Below the pieces are notes generated by a model. The model saw only the letters and a program-made list of their open reading frames with translations. It was not told the origin of the DNA and did not search any database. From Astrothelium macrocarpum (Eukaryota > Ascomycota > Dothideomycetes > Trypetheliales > Trypetheliaceae): a stretch of 64,000 nt of DNA. This document shows, in pieces, positions 10,720-22,417 of this stretch; position 1 is the first letter of the stretch; every line of letters begins with the position of its first letter. Where the stretch lies: positions 1 to 64,000 of the forward strand of contig JAGEMR010000021.1 in NCBI GenBank assembly GCA_021030915.1. The letters run 5' to 3'. A program made the translations under genes and the position numbers.

Positions 10720-13642
10720 ATGTCGGATGCGAAGAGCGATGCGCAATGGCATGATGACAATGACGTAAGTACCAAACCCGCACACTGCCCATGTGCTCTC
10801 TCCCGTCCCGCACAAGTACACTCAGCCGCTATCGCCCTGCATTTTCCGTCCACTTGAACTCGGCCGGTAATAATCTTTCGTAGTTCCCGGTGAAGGACCA
10901 TAGTGACTATGTCCAACGCCTTGGCGATTGCTCGCCTAAAGAAAGGCAGAGTATTTTTGAGCACATGCGGAAAGGAGGACACGATCTTATACGCGGTTCT
11001 TTTGCGTCCATTCTAAACAACAAATTCAAAGCGCTGAGGTCTCAGAAACCAGAGGAAGAGGGGAAATGGCTAGAGATAGGTCTCAAGCTGCTGGAGAATA
11101 ACCCAGAAATTGTTCCGATTTTCGAAAAGGGAAAAAAACCCGGCTTTCTGTGGGAAGGCACAAATGCTCTTCATCAAGCTGCCATCAACTGTTGCCCGGA
11201 AATACTCGAAGAAATGTTAAATGCTATCAAGCGCTACTACGGTGAAGACCATGACGGCCGTCGCCACGTCATCCTCGCAAGAACGGATGACAACAGGACG
11301 TCCTTGGTCTACGCTATTGAAAGGCTTCATCTACCTACTATCAAATTGCTCGTTGATTTCGAGCCTCAGCTACTGAAGACCAGGTGGAAATTGTCGAAAG
11401 AGACCCCATTGCACACCTTGGTACGGGTCTTCTCTCGTCACCAGGGTGGGGAATGGCCTCCGCTTGACGCTGGCCCTAATATCATTGATTACATCGTCGA
11501 AAAGGATCCAAAAACGCTCTGCGAATGGACTGAGCAGAATGAAGACGACGACGAATCGGAAAGTGAACCTCCTTACCGCTTAGCGCTGGATATCGAGCCA
11601 TTATGTATCTCGCCAAAGCCTCGGGAGATGCTAAAAAAAGTTGGACAACAGCTGAAAAGATTAATCAATCAGAGACTACGCAGCAACATACACGATATTG
11701 AAAAAGCAATCTATACGAAGAAGGATAAACGTGGGTGCATCAAGATTGTTTCATTCAAGGACACGCTGACCGCGACCTAGGAAGAATTCTGGAGCTTGAC
11801 CTCTCGGATTTTGACTTAATCCAGGATCAGCGCCAAGATGACTATGGTTTTGGTCGTTTCGTGAAAAACTTTGTCTCCAACAACGACTTGGATCTGGAGT
11901 TTGATCCTGACCTGATTAGGCTTCGCCTACCAGACATGTCTGGTTGTATGGTCCAAAGCGCAGCAAATGAGATTGAGCATCTCTTATCGCAATTGTCAAG
12001 GCCTGTGGCATCAGGAGGGTATGGTATTGAGAGAATCTGGGACCTCAGCGCTTGGGACCATCCTCAACTTCCGACGCCAGACAACATGATAGTGGGGTAC
12101 GCTGCAAAATTTGCCGTGGATGAATTGAAATGGAACAAGATCGACATGGACATTAGCACTCTTGCCACTGAAACGGTACAAGGTCGGTGCGCGGCGCAGA
12201 CTTTGCGAAAGCTGTGGCTCTATACGAGGGGAAATTGGGGCATGCTTTACCATTGGACAAGCGCTGAAGGAGTGGTCGCACTTCCTGCCGTGGGTATACC
12301 CATATCAATTACAAAGACTCTCTGACAGTGTAGAAAGCTCAAAGAAGTCGTGATAGTAATCGTTGATTCTGACGTGAGTCCTATCATACGGCCGAAACAG
12401 TTTAGATATTGCTAAAATGTCATAGGGTTCCGGAGAAACGGACGCTCGTACGAAGCTTAAGGAGAAGATATCACATCGTATGGACGAGAGCAAAGCCTCT
12501 GAGAATCGGACTGATTTGAAATTTGAGATTATAATCGAAAGAGCGCATCAACCAGCGCGAATGCTTTCAGTCGCCAGCAAGTCCTACGTAGAACAGTGCG
12601 TGAATGATTCACACGTCCCTAGCTTCCGAATCCGTCAAGTTCCTGTATAAAAAGAAGAATTGTCTGCTGATCAGAATTCCAGGTTTTTTCGACCGTTCCA
12701 TGACATTCACAAGTTCTTCGGGAAGATCTACGCCTCTAATAAGAGCAGTACAAAGATTCCTCGGATCAAGATAGCCGTGATAGATAATGGAATTGACCTA
12801 TGGCAGAGCAGACTGTCTGAGAACATCAGGCCCGGGGCATCTTTTGCCAGTCATGATGGCAAATTGATACCTTGGTTCACCGCACAGCATGCCCATGGGA
12901 CACACATGGCTTCTCTGATCAGGTGGATAAATCCTTATTGCGAGATTCATCCATATCGGGTCAGTTCACTCCGCACAGATACCGAGGCGGACATTGCAAT
13001 AAAGGTTTGATAGCCTTTATTACTATACAACACCTTATACTAAGAATTTCTGAGGCCATAAGAAGAGCGAGCGATGATTACGTTGACATCATCAACATCA
13101 GCTGGACGTTTGACATTGAACCGGATAGACTGAAAGATGCCATACAGTACGCAACAACTAGACAAGGCGACCGAAAGCCAATTTTAGTATTTTGCTCTAC
13201 TTCCGATGATCCTCATTCCGAACATGTCTGGCCAGCACACTATAGTGAAACAATCAGCGTAGCCGCGGCTTCAATCCGAGGTAGGAGGTCGGCGGAATCA
13301 AAGCAGGATGTTGACCTCACAATCCTAGGAGAGAACATAAGAGCGTATGGGCCTAGCTACTTTGTGAACGAACAAGAAGACGTCCGAGGCTCGTCAGTGG
13401 CTACCGCTCTCGCATCCGGTATTGCTTCTTTGGTCCTTCAATACTGCGCATACTACGAGACGTCAGCTGCCAACTGGCAGAAGTTCAAGGACAAAGAGCT
13501 GATGCTCAGAGTGTTCAGGGAAATGGAGCCAAAATACTCCAATCCAGATCACTATGTTGATCCATACCTTCTTTTCGGCAAGGGGTTTTTGAATGGTCAG
13601 CCAACGGATGCTAAAAAGCAGATTTTTACAGACGTTCGATAA
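10720..13642 (+). CDS. Ankyrin-like + subtilisin (peptidase S8) protein, possibly decaying
   Basis: Proposed exons: 10720-10764, 10884-11730, 11781-12289, 12329-12373, 12426-12638, 12675-13004 and 13055-13642 (858 aa). An in-frame ATG at 10663 is an alternative start. The N-terminal half has ankyrin-like units (GTNALHQAAIN, KETPLHTLVRV) and acidic linkers. The C-terminal third is an S8 domain with all three catalytic motifs: Asp in IAVIDNGID (about residue 590), His in HAHGTHMAS (about 627) and Ser in RGSSVATALASG (about 775). The oxyanion-hole region reads VFCSTSDD rather than the usual Asn-containing motif. Introns of 119, 50, 52 and 50 nt look normal. The two other breaks each hold an in-frame stop and need introns of only 39 and about 36 nt, close to or below the fungal minimum, so nonsense mutation is an alternative. 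S8 domains are known fungal NLR effector domains; function here is inferred. Confidence 0.72.
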
Positions 13643-14509
13643 TTGAGATTCAAACACTCTTCTGATCTGTTTGATTCAGGCCATCTAGACGCCAGTGATT
13701 GTTGGAATATTTATAGACCGATAAGCGTTTTCCATGTCCCGAGAGCATTCTAGCGAAGCCAGGAATGGAAAGCAGATGGAGGAATAATAAGTCCAACGCC
13801 TACAATAGGGTTTAGAGTATCATGCCAAATTGAAAATTTCTCCTGCTCTCAGGTGCATTTAACTTCCTTCAAAATGCTCTGAATGCCAGGGCTGGTGGTG
13901 TGCGAAGCCTAGCGCGACACTGAAAGCAATGAACAAAAGAAAAAGAGAAAAGCGGTGCAGTGCTCTCTGTAACCATTTGTTGAAAAGTTTGACGCCATAT
14001 TATTCACAAAGTTGCGCCGAATTCTGTATTTTTCAACTAACCTAGTGGAATTCTGGATGGCAGGATGGGTCATGTATCTCCAGCGGGGCCAACTTCTAAG
14101 TGTGACGTCTACACTGTTCTCAGAATTACGCTGGATCACATATCTCAACACCATTCCAGAAAATTAACACCATTCTTTCTCGCGAACACCATCCATGAGA
14201 TCTCATTTGGCGTCATTTCCTTGTTGAGCCTGAAGTCACACCAACGTATATCTTGCCTGGGATTAATTGAACCTGATTACGGTATGATAGCCAAAGCTTC
14301 CGAATGATGAGGACTTTGTGGCAAAAAAGGCCAGGCTCTGTGGCTTGCGGCATGCGCGCTGCATCTCAGCTGACTCGATACCTTATGTATCCTCCTAGCG
14401 AACCTCCAGTCCCATCAATCTCGCTCAGCCTAGACAACGAAGAACCTACGAAAGCAACGATACTCCATGACGTTTCCTCTGACCGTCGATATCCATATCC
14501 CTCCATCTG
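13643..14509. other. Intergenic between the S8 gene and the NLR
   Basis: About 870 nt with only short frames. It includes the 5' flank of the NLR; an unrecognised upstream exon of the NLR cannot be excluded (a 68-codon frame ends at 14510). Confidence 0.5.
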
Positions 14510-17500
14510 ATGTTCTCAGTCAATCGAAGAGTGGCAAGCCCAAGCCAATCCGGTCCCGCCGAGCAACGCGACTTGGACTTGGCAGGAGTCGGCGGCGCAT
14601 TTGAGCCTCGCGACTTTTCCATTGATGAATCCGATATCAACACTTTGCCTAAAGAACAGCCAGAAAGCAGACTTGACATAGTCTACAATCCCGAGGGTGA
14701 AATTGATTGCGAGTGAGGCAGCCTCTCTGTGATTTCATTTCGGCTCGCTCACCAAATCAAGTATTATCCTAGTCCACGGTCTCCAGGGGGATGCCATCAA
14801 GACATGGCAGTCTGGTGATACCTTTTGGCCGAGGGACTTCATACCGCCAGACATTCCCAAGGCTAGAGTCCTATCATTCGGATATCAGAGTCCTATTTCG
14901 TTAGGCTCCAGATCAGTGGTCATGGAAACTATTGCTCAAGAGCTGGTACAAAAATTCACTGCGACACGACGCGATCCAGGCGGTCTCCAACGACCTATTA
15001 TCTGGATAGCCCACAGCCTTGGCGGACTGTTGGTTAAAGCGGTAGGCAAGCAGAACATCTACTGTCGCATCCTGCTAATCCTAGCAAAACAGGCGTTCGT
15101 TATCGCTCATGGCCAAAGGGACATGGACCCTTTGTGCGGTAGTGTCGCTGCCTCTACAATTGGATTCCTATTCCTTGCAACACCGCACCATGCTCGAACA
15201 GTATTGGGTGGGGCAAGTATTCTGAGTCGCATTCGGGCCGTTGTTACCGAGTCGAGGAAGATGAAAAGAGTGCTTAATGAGTTGGAGGGTCTTACGGATA
15301 ATTTTCTGAAGCTCGAGTCTTCCTTCAATACTGTTTTGGACCATAATTATGTCCCTATCTACTCTTTCTATGAAACGCAAGAAATCGTCGCTGCTCGCAT
15401 TCCACACTTGGTAAGAAGAGGTGGCGTATTCTGGGGCTGAAAGCTATCTAAATTCAGATTCAGGTGACACAACGTGAAAATGCGCTCTATCATCCTTCCG
15501 AGAAGGTCGAACTCCTTCAAGGAAATCACATCAATATCTGCAAGTTTCAAAGTTCTGACGAAGAGAATTACATTAAAATCACAAATGCACTTCGTACTAT
15601 CATTAACAAACCTACTAATTATAGTCAGTATGAAAACTTCTACCTTGATCTGCCATACAAGCTAAAAAATGGCACAGTGCTAGAGAGTAGCTCGACGGCT
15701 AGTTCGAGCAGGACGGTTTCCGGAGACGATGCTGCTCAGCCGCCGATGGCTTTTAGCGACTATAAACGAGTATTAAGTGACGAGGAATCCCCACGTACAG
15801 AATCCATTGCTTCCTCGGCAATTTCCTGGGACGTTCATTCACGTGAGCCCCTCAGATTCTGTTGGAAAGTCGACGATATCTGACCATAATCTAGGAAAGG
15901 TAAAGGAGCTCAAAAGATTGTTGAAAGCCCCATTAACAGGACGCAAATACGTCCCGAAAAATAATGAAGGAACTTGCGAATGGATTTTGCAGGACGAGAG
16001 ATTCAAAACATGGCTGCAAAACCATACCACCTTGGTGATCAAAGGCCCCGCCGGATCCGGAAAATCCGTTGTCGCGAATTACCTCGTAAACCATCTTCAG
16101 TATCGATTACAGCTAGCGGACGACATGGATACAGTTCATCCATATATTCTGCATTTTTTCTTCAATAGTCAGGTCGGCTCCAAACAAGATGAGAAAGAGA
16201 TGCTCCATCATTTCCTACAGCAAATCTTGGAGATCAATCCTTCTCTCGCCCGCCATTTCGACGATGCAAAGGTTTTGGGTTACAAAGAGCCGAACGAACA
16301 ATTGCTGTGGCTTGGCGAACCGACTATTCCCAGTCTAAAGCACTCGCCTCAGAAGAATCTGAATGATGGTCAAGAAGATTATCTCTCGCACTTTGCACAT
16401 CCACCAAAGCACCAATCTGTTTTGGAAACATCAGACTTGGTCGAGGTCCTCAGCTCAATCTTACAAGATCCAGAGGTTTCTCGGGTATACTTCATAATCG
16501 ACGGCCTGGATGAATGTAGTCTGCCTGCACTGCACTTGACTATCCGCCTTCTAGACCTCTTCGGAAGCATTTCGAATGTGAAGGTGTGCCTTACTTATAG
16601 ACCCCACCATGAATTAGAGGACAGGCTAGCCAGACACCTCCAAGAAGATCAGTCAGTCACGCTCGAGCTTGTGGGCGGGGCCATTGAGCACGATCTTGCA
16701 GTATACATTCGACAGCAATTGCTTCTACTCGAAAGCAAGACGCACCTTCCTCCGAAAAAGCTCCAAGAAATTCGAGATGTTCTGTCACAGGATCCAAGCC
16801 ATAATTATCTTTGGATAAAATTGATTATTCGAATTGTTGCAGGCTTACCAAATTTGCAGACAATCGATAGTTTTCTAAATACTATCCGCAAGGCAAATGG
16901 GGCGAAAGACCCTGATTTTGCGAAGCTGAATAGTCTGTACAAGTGGATCCTAGATTGGTTGATTCAGTCGCGCCATATTGAGGCGGTCATTACCTTGTTC
17001 TTCGTGGCCAACGCAGAAAGAACACTGACTACTGATGAGCTATCTAATCTTGTGGCAGCCCAAACCAGCCTAAGAAGGGGTTTCCAGGTTGATTTAGACC
17101 TGCGATCGCCTCTCACGAGCTACCTCGATTCTCCTTTCCAACCGGGGACCTTAGACAGCTTTACGGACCTTGAAGGGAGTAGACCGCTCGATCTACGAAA
17201 CTGGTTTGATGACGACCTTTATGGGCTTCTCACTTTCTCCGGACAGCATGTCACCACGATACATCCTTCACTGAAAGATTTCTTAGTCAGTAGGGATACA
17301 TCTGGCCTCAGACCCTCCAAAGCACAAGGCTATTTGCTCAAGGAGTCTCTATACTTCCGGATTCAACGGGAATTATCGGCGTCATGCCTGGTTCTTTTGT
17401 GCTTGCCTCGTCGAGCGAAAGTCGTCTTTGCGGCTAGGAAGCAGCGCCACGAGCCCTCCTTCGATTTCCTCGACTACGCCATTTCGCACTGGTCTGAACA

Positions 17501-19697
17501 TGCTCATGAGGCTGGGAAGCTGGCTTCCGATCTCCACATTTTCATCGAGGAGCTCTGGAAAAATCGTCAGCTTCGACCCTTGCTGCTGGAGCGGGCTCAG
17601 AAAATCGATCCAAGCCTTGAAAAAGCCAATTTGGCTTGCGCACTTGCTGCATTAGATTTGCCTTTCAACCTTCAAAAGATGCCGGATTCGTTGATATCTC
17701 GAGATGACGCTAAGAACAAGAATAGGTTCCTTTCACTGGAAGTCAAGTATGCTGCCGCCAATTCGGCGTTTTCATCACTCGAATGTTTGCAAATGATGGG
17801 CCACGACCTGGAGGCCAAAGATGAGGATAACCAAAACCTCACCGACGTTGCTTTGCGCTCAGGAAACGAGGAGTTCTTGAAGAAAATTGCCAGTCTAGCA
17901 CCTCGGTCAAGCCGCCCTTCAGAGTCCAATCTTACTATCGCATTCTCACTGGGGATCTTACGCGGAACCGTTGAAGATGAGAAACGTTTTCAGAAAGTGC
18001 TTCTGATTGCTGCAGTCAAAAGTTATGATATCAGCGCTACTATCAAGCTGCTTAACACGGGTCTTGACCCCGAATCGATACAAGAAGCTCTGGAGTGTGC
18101 AATTCAACGTCAATATCATAGTATTCTAAAACGGCTATTCGAATTTTTTGACCAGTATAAGATGAAAGATATGGTTAAGCTCGGGAAATGCCTCAGGATA
18201 GCTGCGGAGAAAGCTGACATGCATATCATGCAGTCACTTCTTGATAGAGAAGCCAATCCCAATGAAGGGCAGGATAAAACTCCCACAGCCTTGCATTTTG
18301 GAGCCAATAGTGGCCGCTTAGACCTCGTTGAGCTGCTGGTCAGCAAGCGTGCTCGAATATCCGCTCGCGATGCCAACGGTCGCAAGCCCATCCACTGGGC
18401 AGCACGTCGTGGACATTGCGGGATTGTAGAATACCTTGTTGGTACTTCCCGTGATGAGGACAGACATGGAAGGACAGCCCTTTTCTTTGCTTGCAAGAGC
18501 GCTTCTATCTCTACAATTCGCATATTGATCGAATACGGCGTCGGCGTAAACAAGACTGATAAGCAAAAACGGACTCCTCTGCATGTAGCCGCTTCAAGTG
18601 GAGCAATCGGGGTTATTGCGCTGCTGCTGGAAAACGGAGCTGATGTCAAGGCTAGTTCGGAAATGGGCACAACTGCCCTTCATGACGCAGCGTTGGGGGG
18701 TTGGGCGTCTGCAGTCGATGTTCTAATCTCCGCTGGAAGCGCTATCGCTGCCGAAGATACGAGCAGGCAAACTGCACTTCATTATGCCTGCCGATCTAAG
18801 AATCCTTCCTCTGATGTGGTTTCCTCGCTGCTAGAAGCAGGAGCAGATGTGAACGCTCAAGATGTAGGGGGGAAATCTCCACTTCATCTTGCTGCCAATC
18901 AAGGGAGCGTAGCTATCCTATCTTGTCTCCTGAAATCCGGGGCCACTATTTACCCGGATCGCGATAGAATGACGGCTTTGCATTATGCAGCCAAGGCTGG
19001 CAAGATTCCCGGGGACCAGATTTCATGGTTGGTCGATGCTGGAGCTTCCTTGGACCTCGTTGATCATAGAGGCAAGACCGCATTACATTATGCTATTGAA
19101 TATGCGTCTTCTCGTGTGGTTTATACTCTACTGTACCGAGGAGCTGATGCTGGGGTACTTGACGGAGATGGGAACAGCCCTCTTGACTTAGTGTTCTTAG
19201 CGCAGCAAGACTTTGAGGCAAAACTCGACCTAATCCTCGCAAATCTTCCAGAATTAATGTTAGATGTTCAAGACCTAGTATCTGGAACACAAGATTATCA
19301 TTTGTTCATAGAGAAGTACAATCGATACACGGGACTCTTTCAATACGCCCTGGAGAAGAAACCCTGGACGCAACTCTGTCGGCTGAAGAATGGTAACCAA
19401 TATCTGTCTCTTTTCTGGCGTGCCCTCAATTCTTTCCGCATAGCTCGACTCTGTAAAAGAAGAGAGAGAATCCGTAAGTCTGACCTCAGATGGTTGCGGC
19501 TTCTACACTGGGTACAATATATCATTTCCATCCGGACCCAGAAAGACGCCCGTCTGTCTGCATTACGAAAAGTTTCCCAGATTGAGCCACACATCTACGA
19601 GATGCCTTGGATATGGACAACAGAACATCTAAATTCACGAGTCGAAAAAGTACTACTTGAATCAGCATTGCAAGTCTGGAAAGGCTATGAGCATTAG
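14510..19697 (+). CDS. NLR-like protein: SesB-type hydrolase + NACHT + ankyrin repeats
   Basis: Exons 14510-14712, 14762-15041, 15093-15410, 15464-15842 and 15895-19697 give 1660 aa with all junctions in frame. Introns are 49, 51, 53 and 52 nt. The N-terminal domain is the alpha/beta-hydrolase (SesB-like) effector of fungal NLRs: IILVHGLQGDAIKTW, FWPRDFIP, nucleophile Ser in IAHSLGGLLVK (about residue 152) and a probable catalytic His in LLQGNHINICKF (about 289). The NACHT domain has Walker A GPAGSGKS (about 443) and Walker B FIIDGLDEC (about 594). A winged-helix-like region and a helical spacer follow. About ten ankyrin repeats lie at residues of about 1175-1500, and a roughly 100-aa helical tail ends in KGYEH. 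Fungal NLRs of this type are intracellular sensors whose repeats detect a ligand and trigger the effector domain; the ligand is unknown. The start could lie in an undetected upstream exon. Confidence 0.92.
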
Positions 19698-20635
19698 AAA
19701 AGCAGTAGTAGGCGCTCGTCGGAATTGTCTCAGGTCAGAATCAATTGTCGGTGGTGCATGCATTCAACGCTGCTTAGTGGACCGCAGTGACTCAGATTAG
19801 AGCCACTCAGCCGCACCCTCATATTGTAGACATCTGTTGTACAGCTTCATTCTCTTTCGGAAAGAAGCGCTGCGTCGAACAACCATTAAAGGAATGAAGC
19901 GTCGACAAAGGAGCCCGTAGGCTGTATGCGGGAGACATGGCACGAATCGTATTGCATATACACTGCGCAAGAAGAACCCGTTCAATGGAGTGTTGATAAG
20001 CAGTTATAAGGAGACCTGATAATGCGAGTAGTGTTATGGGGGTAAGTAATTTGTTACTCGTAGATCCAAGAAAAAGGTGAAGTAAGGTATTGTCTATGCA
20101 TCACTCCGTTCTCACACGCGCCAGCAACCAGAACAAAAGCGGAACACTACAAAAGAGCAGCCCTCGCATTAGAGAGAAGGTCATGCAGAGCCAAGTCGTT
20201 AAATAACAGACCTAACAAGAATACCAGCATCGTAGAGCCTTTGTCATCAACTCAAGAAAGGTAGCAGGGGTCAACACTATAGTTATTGTAATATCTTAGC
20301 TCGGATTTATTCAAAGATGAAACAAACCAATCACAACAATTCACTTTGAAGATCAAGTAGCCAAAAGCCATGTGCATTCATGCGGCTATCTATTGGAACA
20401 ACGTTCATCGTCTTATCGCTAGGTATGATGCAAGCTAAACATGCACAAGCGTGCCTCCAAAAAACCCCCAAATATTGCCAAAATACGAACAAAGAAGCGA
20501 ATGAAAATGTACGTTCCCCCCATCCATGGTCCCTCCTTAGCACCACCCTCTCGGATATGAACCCAAGGAAGAAACAAATATACAGGTGCGTAACGGGTGG
20601 CGGCAGTACGGACAAAGAACGACAACAAAGCGTCA
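19698..20635. other. Intergenic, no gene seen
   Basis: About 940 nt between the stops of two convergent genes (NLR on plus, ferric-reductase-like on minus). Only short overlapping frames. Probably 3' untranslated sequence of both. Confidence 0.6.
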
Positions 20636-22417
20636 TCACCACGTAAACGCATTCTCAATAAAATCGACATCTCCCCGATCATACCGCACGCGCGCCGCCC
20701 TCCGCACATCATCGCTCAGGCTGCCCGTCCCACACACCGACACAGCCATGGCGCCGACCTGGCTCTCCTGCTCGGCAGCCACCAGCGCGTCGACGTTCGG
20801 CTTGCCCGGGAACATCTGCACGCTGCTGGAGGGGCTGTGGATCTCCTTGGTGGAGCGCGGGCGCGTGACGAATAGCAGGATCTTGAGGATGTCGCGGCGC
20901 CGCTCCATCGACAGGATGCTCGTCATCCACGGCCGGATCCACTCGAGGTGCTCGGGCGACTGGATGATCCAGACGAGGACGAGCTTGCGCGTGGCCACGG
21001 TGCCGTTGGCGTGGCCCGCGACCAGCTCGCGCACGTGCGGCACCTGGTGCGTGATGCCGATGCCCGCCGCGAAGAGCATGACGGTGCCGTAGGAGCGGAG
21101 GGATTGGCTGCCGTAGGGGCCTTCGACGAACGCGGACGCCATGTATTTGCCGGTCGGGGAGGCGTGGGCTTTGTTGTAGAGGCGCTCGGTGAAGCCTGTG
21201 CGGCGGCGGATGACAAAGGACATGGTGGTTTTGCGGAGGCGGAGGAGGTCGTCGGAGCTCATGGGGAGCTTTTCCGCGCTGAGGTCGGTTTCTTCGTCGG
21301 ACCAGGCGAGAGAGAAGGGGTGGGATGTCCAGAGGCCGACGGTGGGCATGTAGAGGTAGGCGTGTTGGCCCGGCCTGAAGCGCCAGGGACGGGCAACGTG
21401 GAGAGTGACTTTCATGGCCTCGCCAGGGAGAAGCTCAACTTCGGCTTTGGTTCCTCCATGACCGACGTTGCGGATGAGGACGGTGGCAAAGCGGACGGCG
21501 CGGTCAATTGCCCATGCGGCGATGACAGGATACAAATATGTCATTTGTGGACTTCCCTCGAGATGGTACCAGAGTGCGACGACGGCTGCAATGACGAGGG
21601 CAATGTGGAGGTGGAGGAACGTTTCGTAGAAGGCATGACGGATGGGTGATGGTGATTGGATCAAAATGATGAGGAAGGCTAGGCCAGCAGCAGTTCCAGT
21701 TTGAATCATTGGATCCTGGATTGCTTTATTCCACATAGACCAGCCAGACATTTGAACTTTCGGAATAACGTATCCCAAAGAGTGAGCAATGCCCTCCAGC
21801 ACGACAACTCGACCGAAAAAGCGGTGGTACATGTTGAAAGTGTCGAAAGGAATGTCCAAAAGCGCAATCAATGGGTTTGAACGTCCAGCCATGATAAACA
21901 AGGGTATCATGTTCATGACGGAGAGAGTACCAGTTCGGTTACGGAAGAGCTCACCAACTTCGGATTCCTTCTTTGATGACCAGGGAAGATCGATTACACA
22001 GAAAGCAACATTGACGGCAAAGTAACCGACCATGAAGAAGGCCTGGAGTCGAGTAGGGAGTGTGCCCATGTTGATGGCGCGGGAAAGCATGAATTCGCGG
22101 TTATGTCGTTTGTGGAATATCGGAGCGTCGAAGACATATCGTTTGAGTTTGGCAATGAAAGTATTTGGTACAGCGAAAAATCTTTGGGTATCATTGTTGA
22201 GGCATGTCACGGTTCGAATGTACTCTTTGATGGATTTATAGACTCGCCAGAAGAGCAGCAATCCGACGGTGATTGCCCATATGATGACCAGCCAATTGGC
22301 CAAATTCGAATCTTTGACATCGTAAGGCGTCGGACCGTCTGAACCTCCATCTTGAGCAAGAGCAAGCTGCACAGCAGCCGCCAAGATGGTCGACCGTAGA
22401 ACAAAGCGTGAAGTCAT
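20636..22417 (-). CDS. Ferric-reductase-like transmembrane flavocytochrome
   Basis: Single exon, 593 aa. It has a predicted signal peptide (residues 1-21, ending QLALAQ), then several membrane helices forming a ferric-reductase-like domain. Candidate haem histidine pairs are in MYHRFFGRVVVLEGIAHSLG and in HLHIALVIAAVVALWYH. The cytoplasmic half has the FAD-binding region (FRPGQHAYLYMP then HPFSLAW) and the NAD(P)H-binding region (FVEGPYGS, FAAGIGITHQVP, VSVCGTGSLSDDV). It ends DFIENAFTW, with the aromatic terminus usual for the family. Such proteins move electrons from cytosolic NADPH across the membrane to reduce Fe(III) or Cu(II) before uptake. No iron permease or multicopper oxidase is adjacent, so a role in high-affinity iron uptake is not specifically supported; other metalloreductase roles are possible. 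Confidence 0.93.
   Translation of the reverse strand: MTSRFVLRSTILAAAVQLALAQDGGSDGPTPYDVKDSNLANWLVIIWAITVGLLLFWRVYKSIKEYIRTVTCLNNDTQRFFAVPNTFIAKLKRYVFDAPIFHKRHNREFMLSRAINMGTLPTRLQAFFMVGYFAVNVAFCVIDLPWSSKKESEVGELFRNRTGTLSVMNMIPLFIMAGRSNPLIALLDIPFDTFNMYHRFFGRVVVLEGIAHSLGYVIPKVQMSGWSMWNKAIQDPMIQTGTAAGLAFLIILIQSPSPIRHAFYETFLHLHIALVIAAVVALWYHLEGSPQMTYLYPVIAAWAIDRAVRFATVLIRNVGHGGTKAEVELLPGEAMKVTLHVARPWRFRPGQHAYLYMPTVGLWTSHPFSLAWSDEETDLSAEKLPMSSDDLLRLRKTTMSFVIRRRTGFTERLYNKAHASPTGKYMASAFVEGPYGSQSLRSYGTVMLFAAGIGITHQVPHVRELVAGHANGTVATRKLVLVWIIQSPEHLEWIRPWMTSILSMERRRDILKILLFVTRPRSTKEIHSPSSSVQMFPGKPNVDALVAAEQESQVGAMAVSVCGTGSLSDDVRRAARVRYDRGDVDFIENAFTW

Noticed and set aside
15042..15084. 43-nt intron GTAGGC...CTAG in the NLR gene
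   Set aside because: It breaks the frame. Using the next AG (ending at 15092) gives a 51-nt intron, keeps phase 0 and yields VKAAFVIAHGQ, matching the family.
20948..21649. 233-codon plus-strand frame
   Set aside because: Antisense to the FAD/NAD half of the ferric-reductase-like gene; no domain, GC-rich shadow frame.
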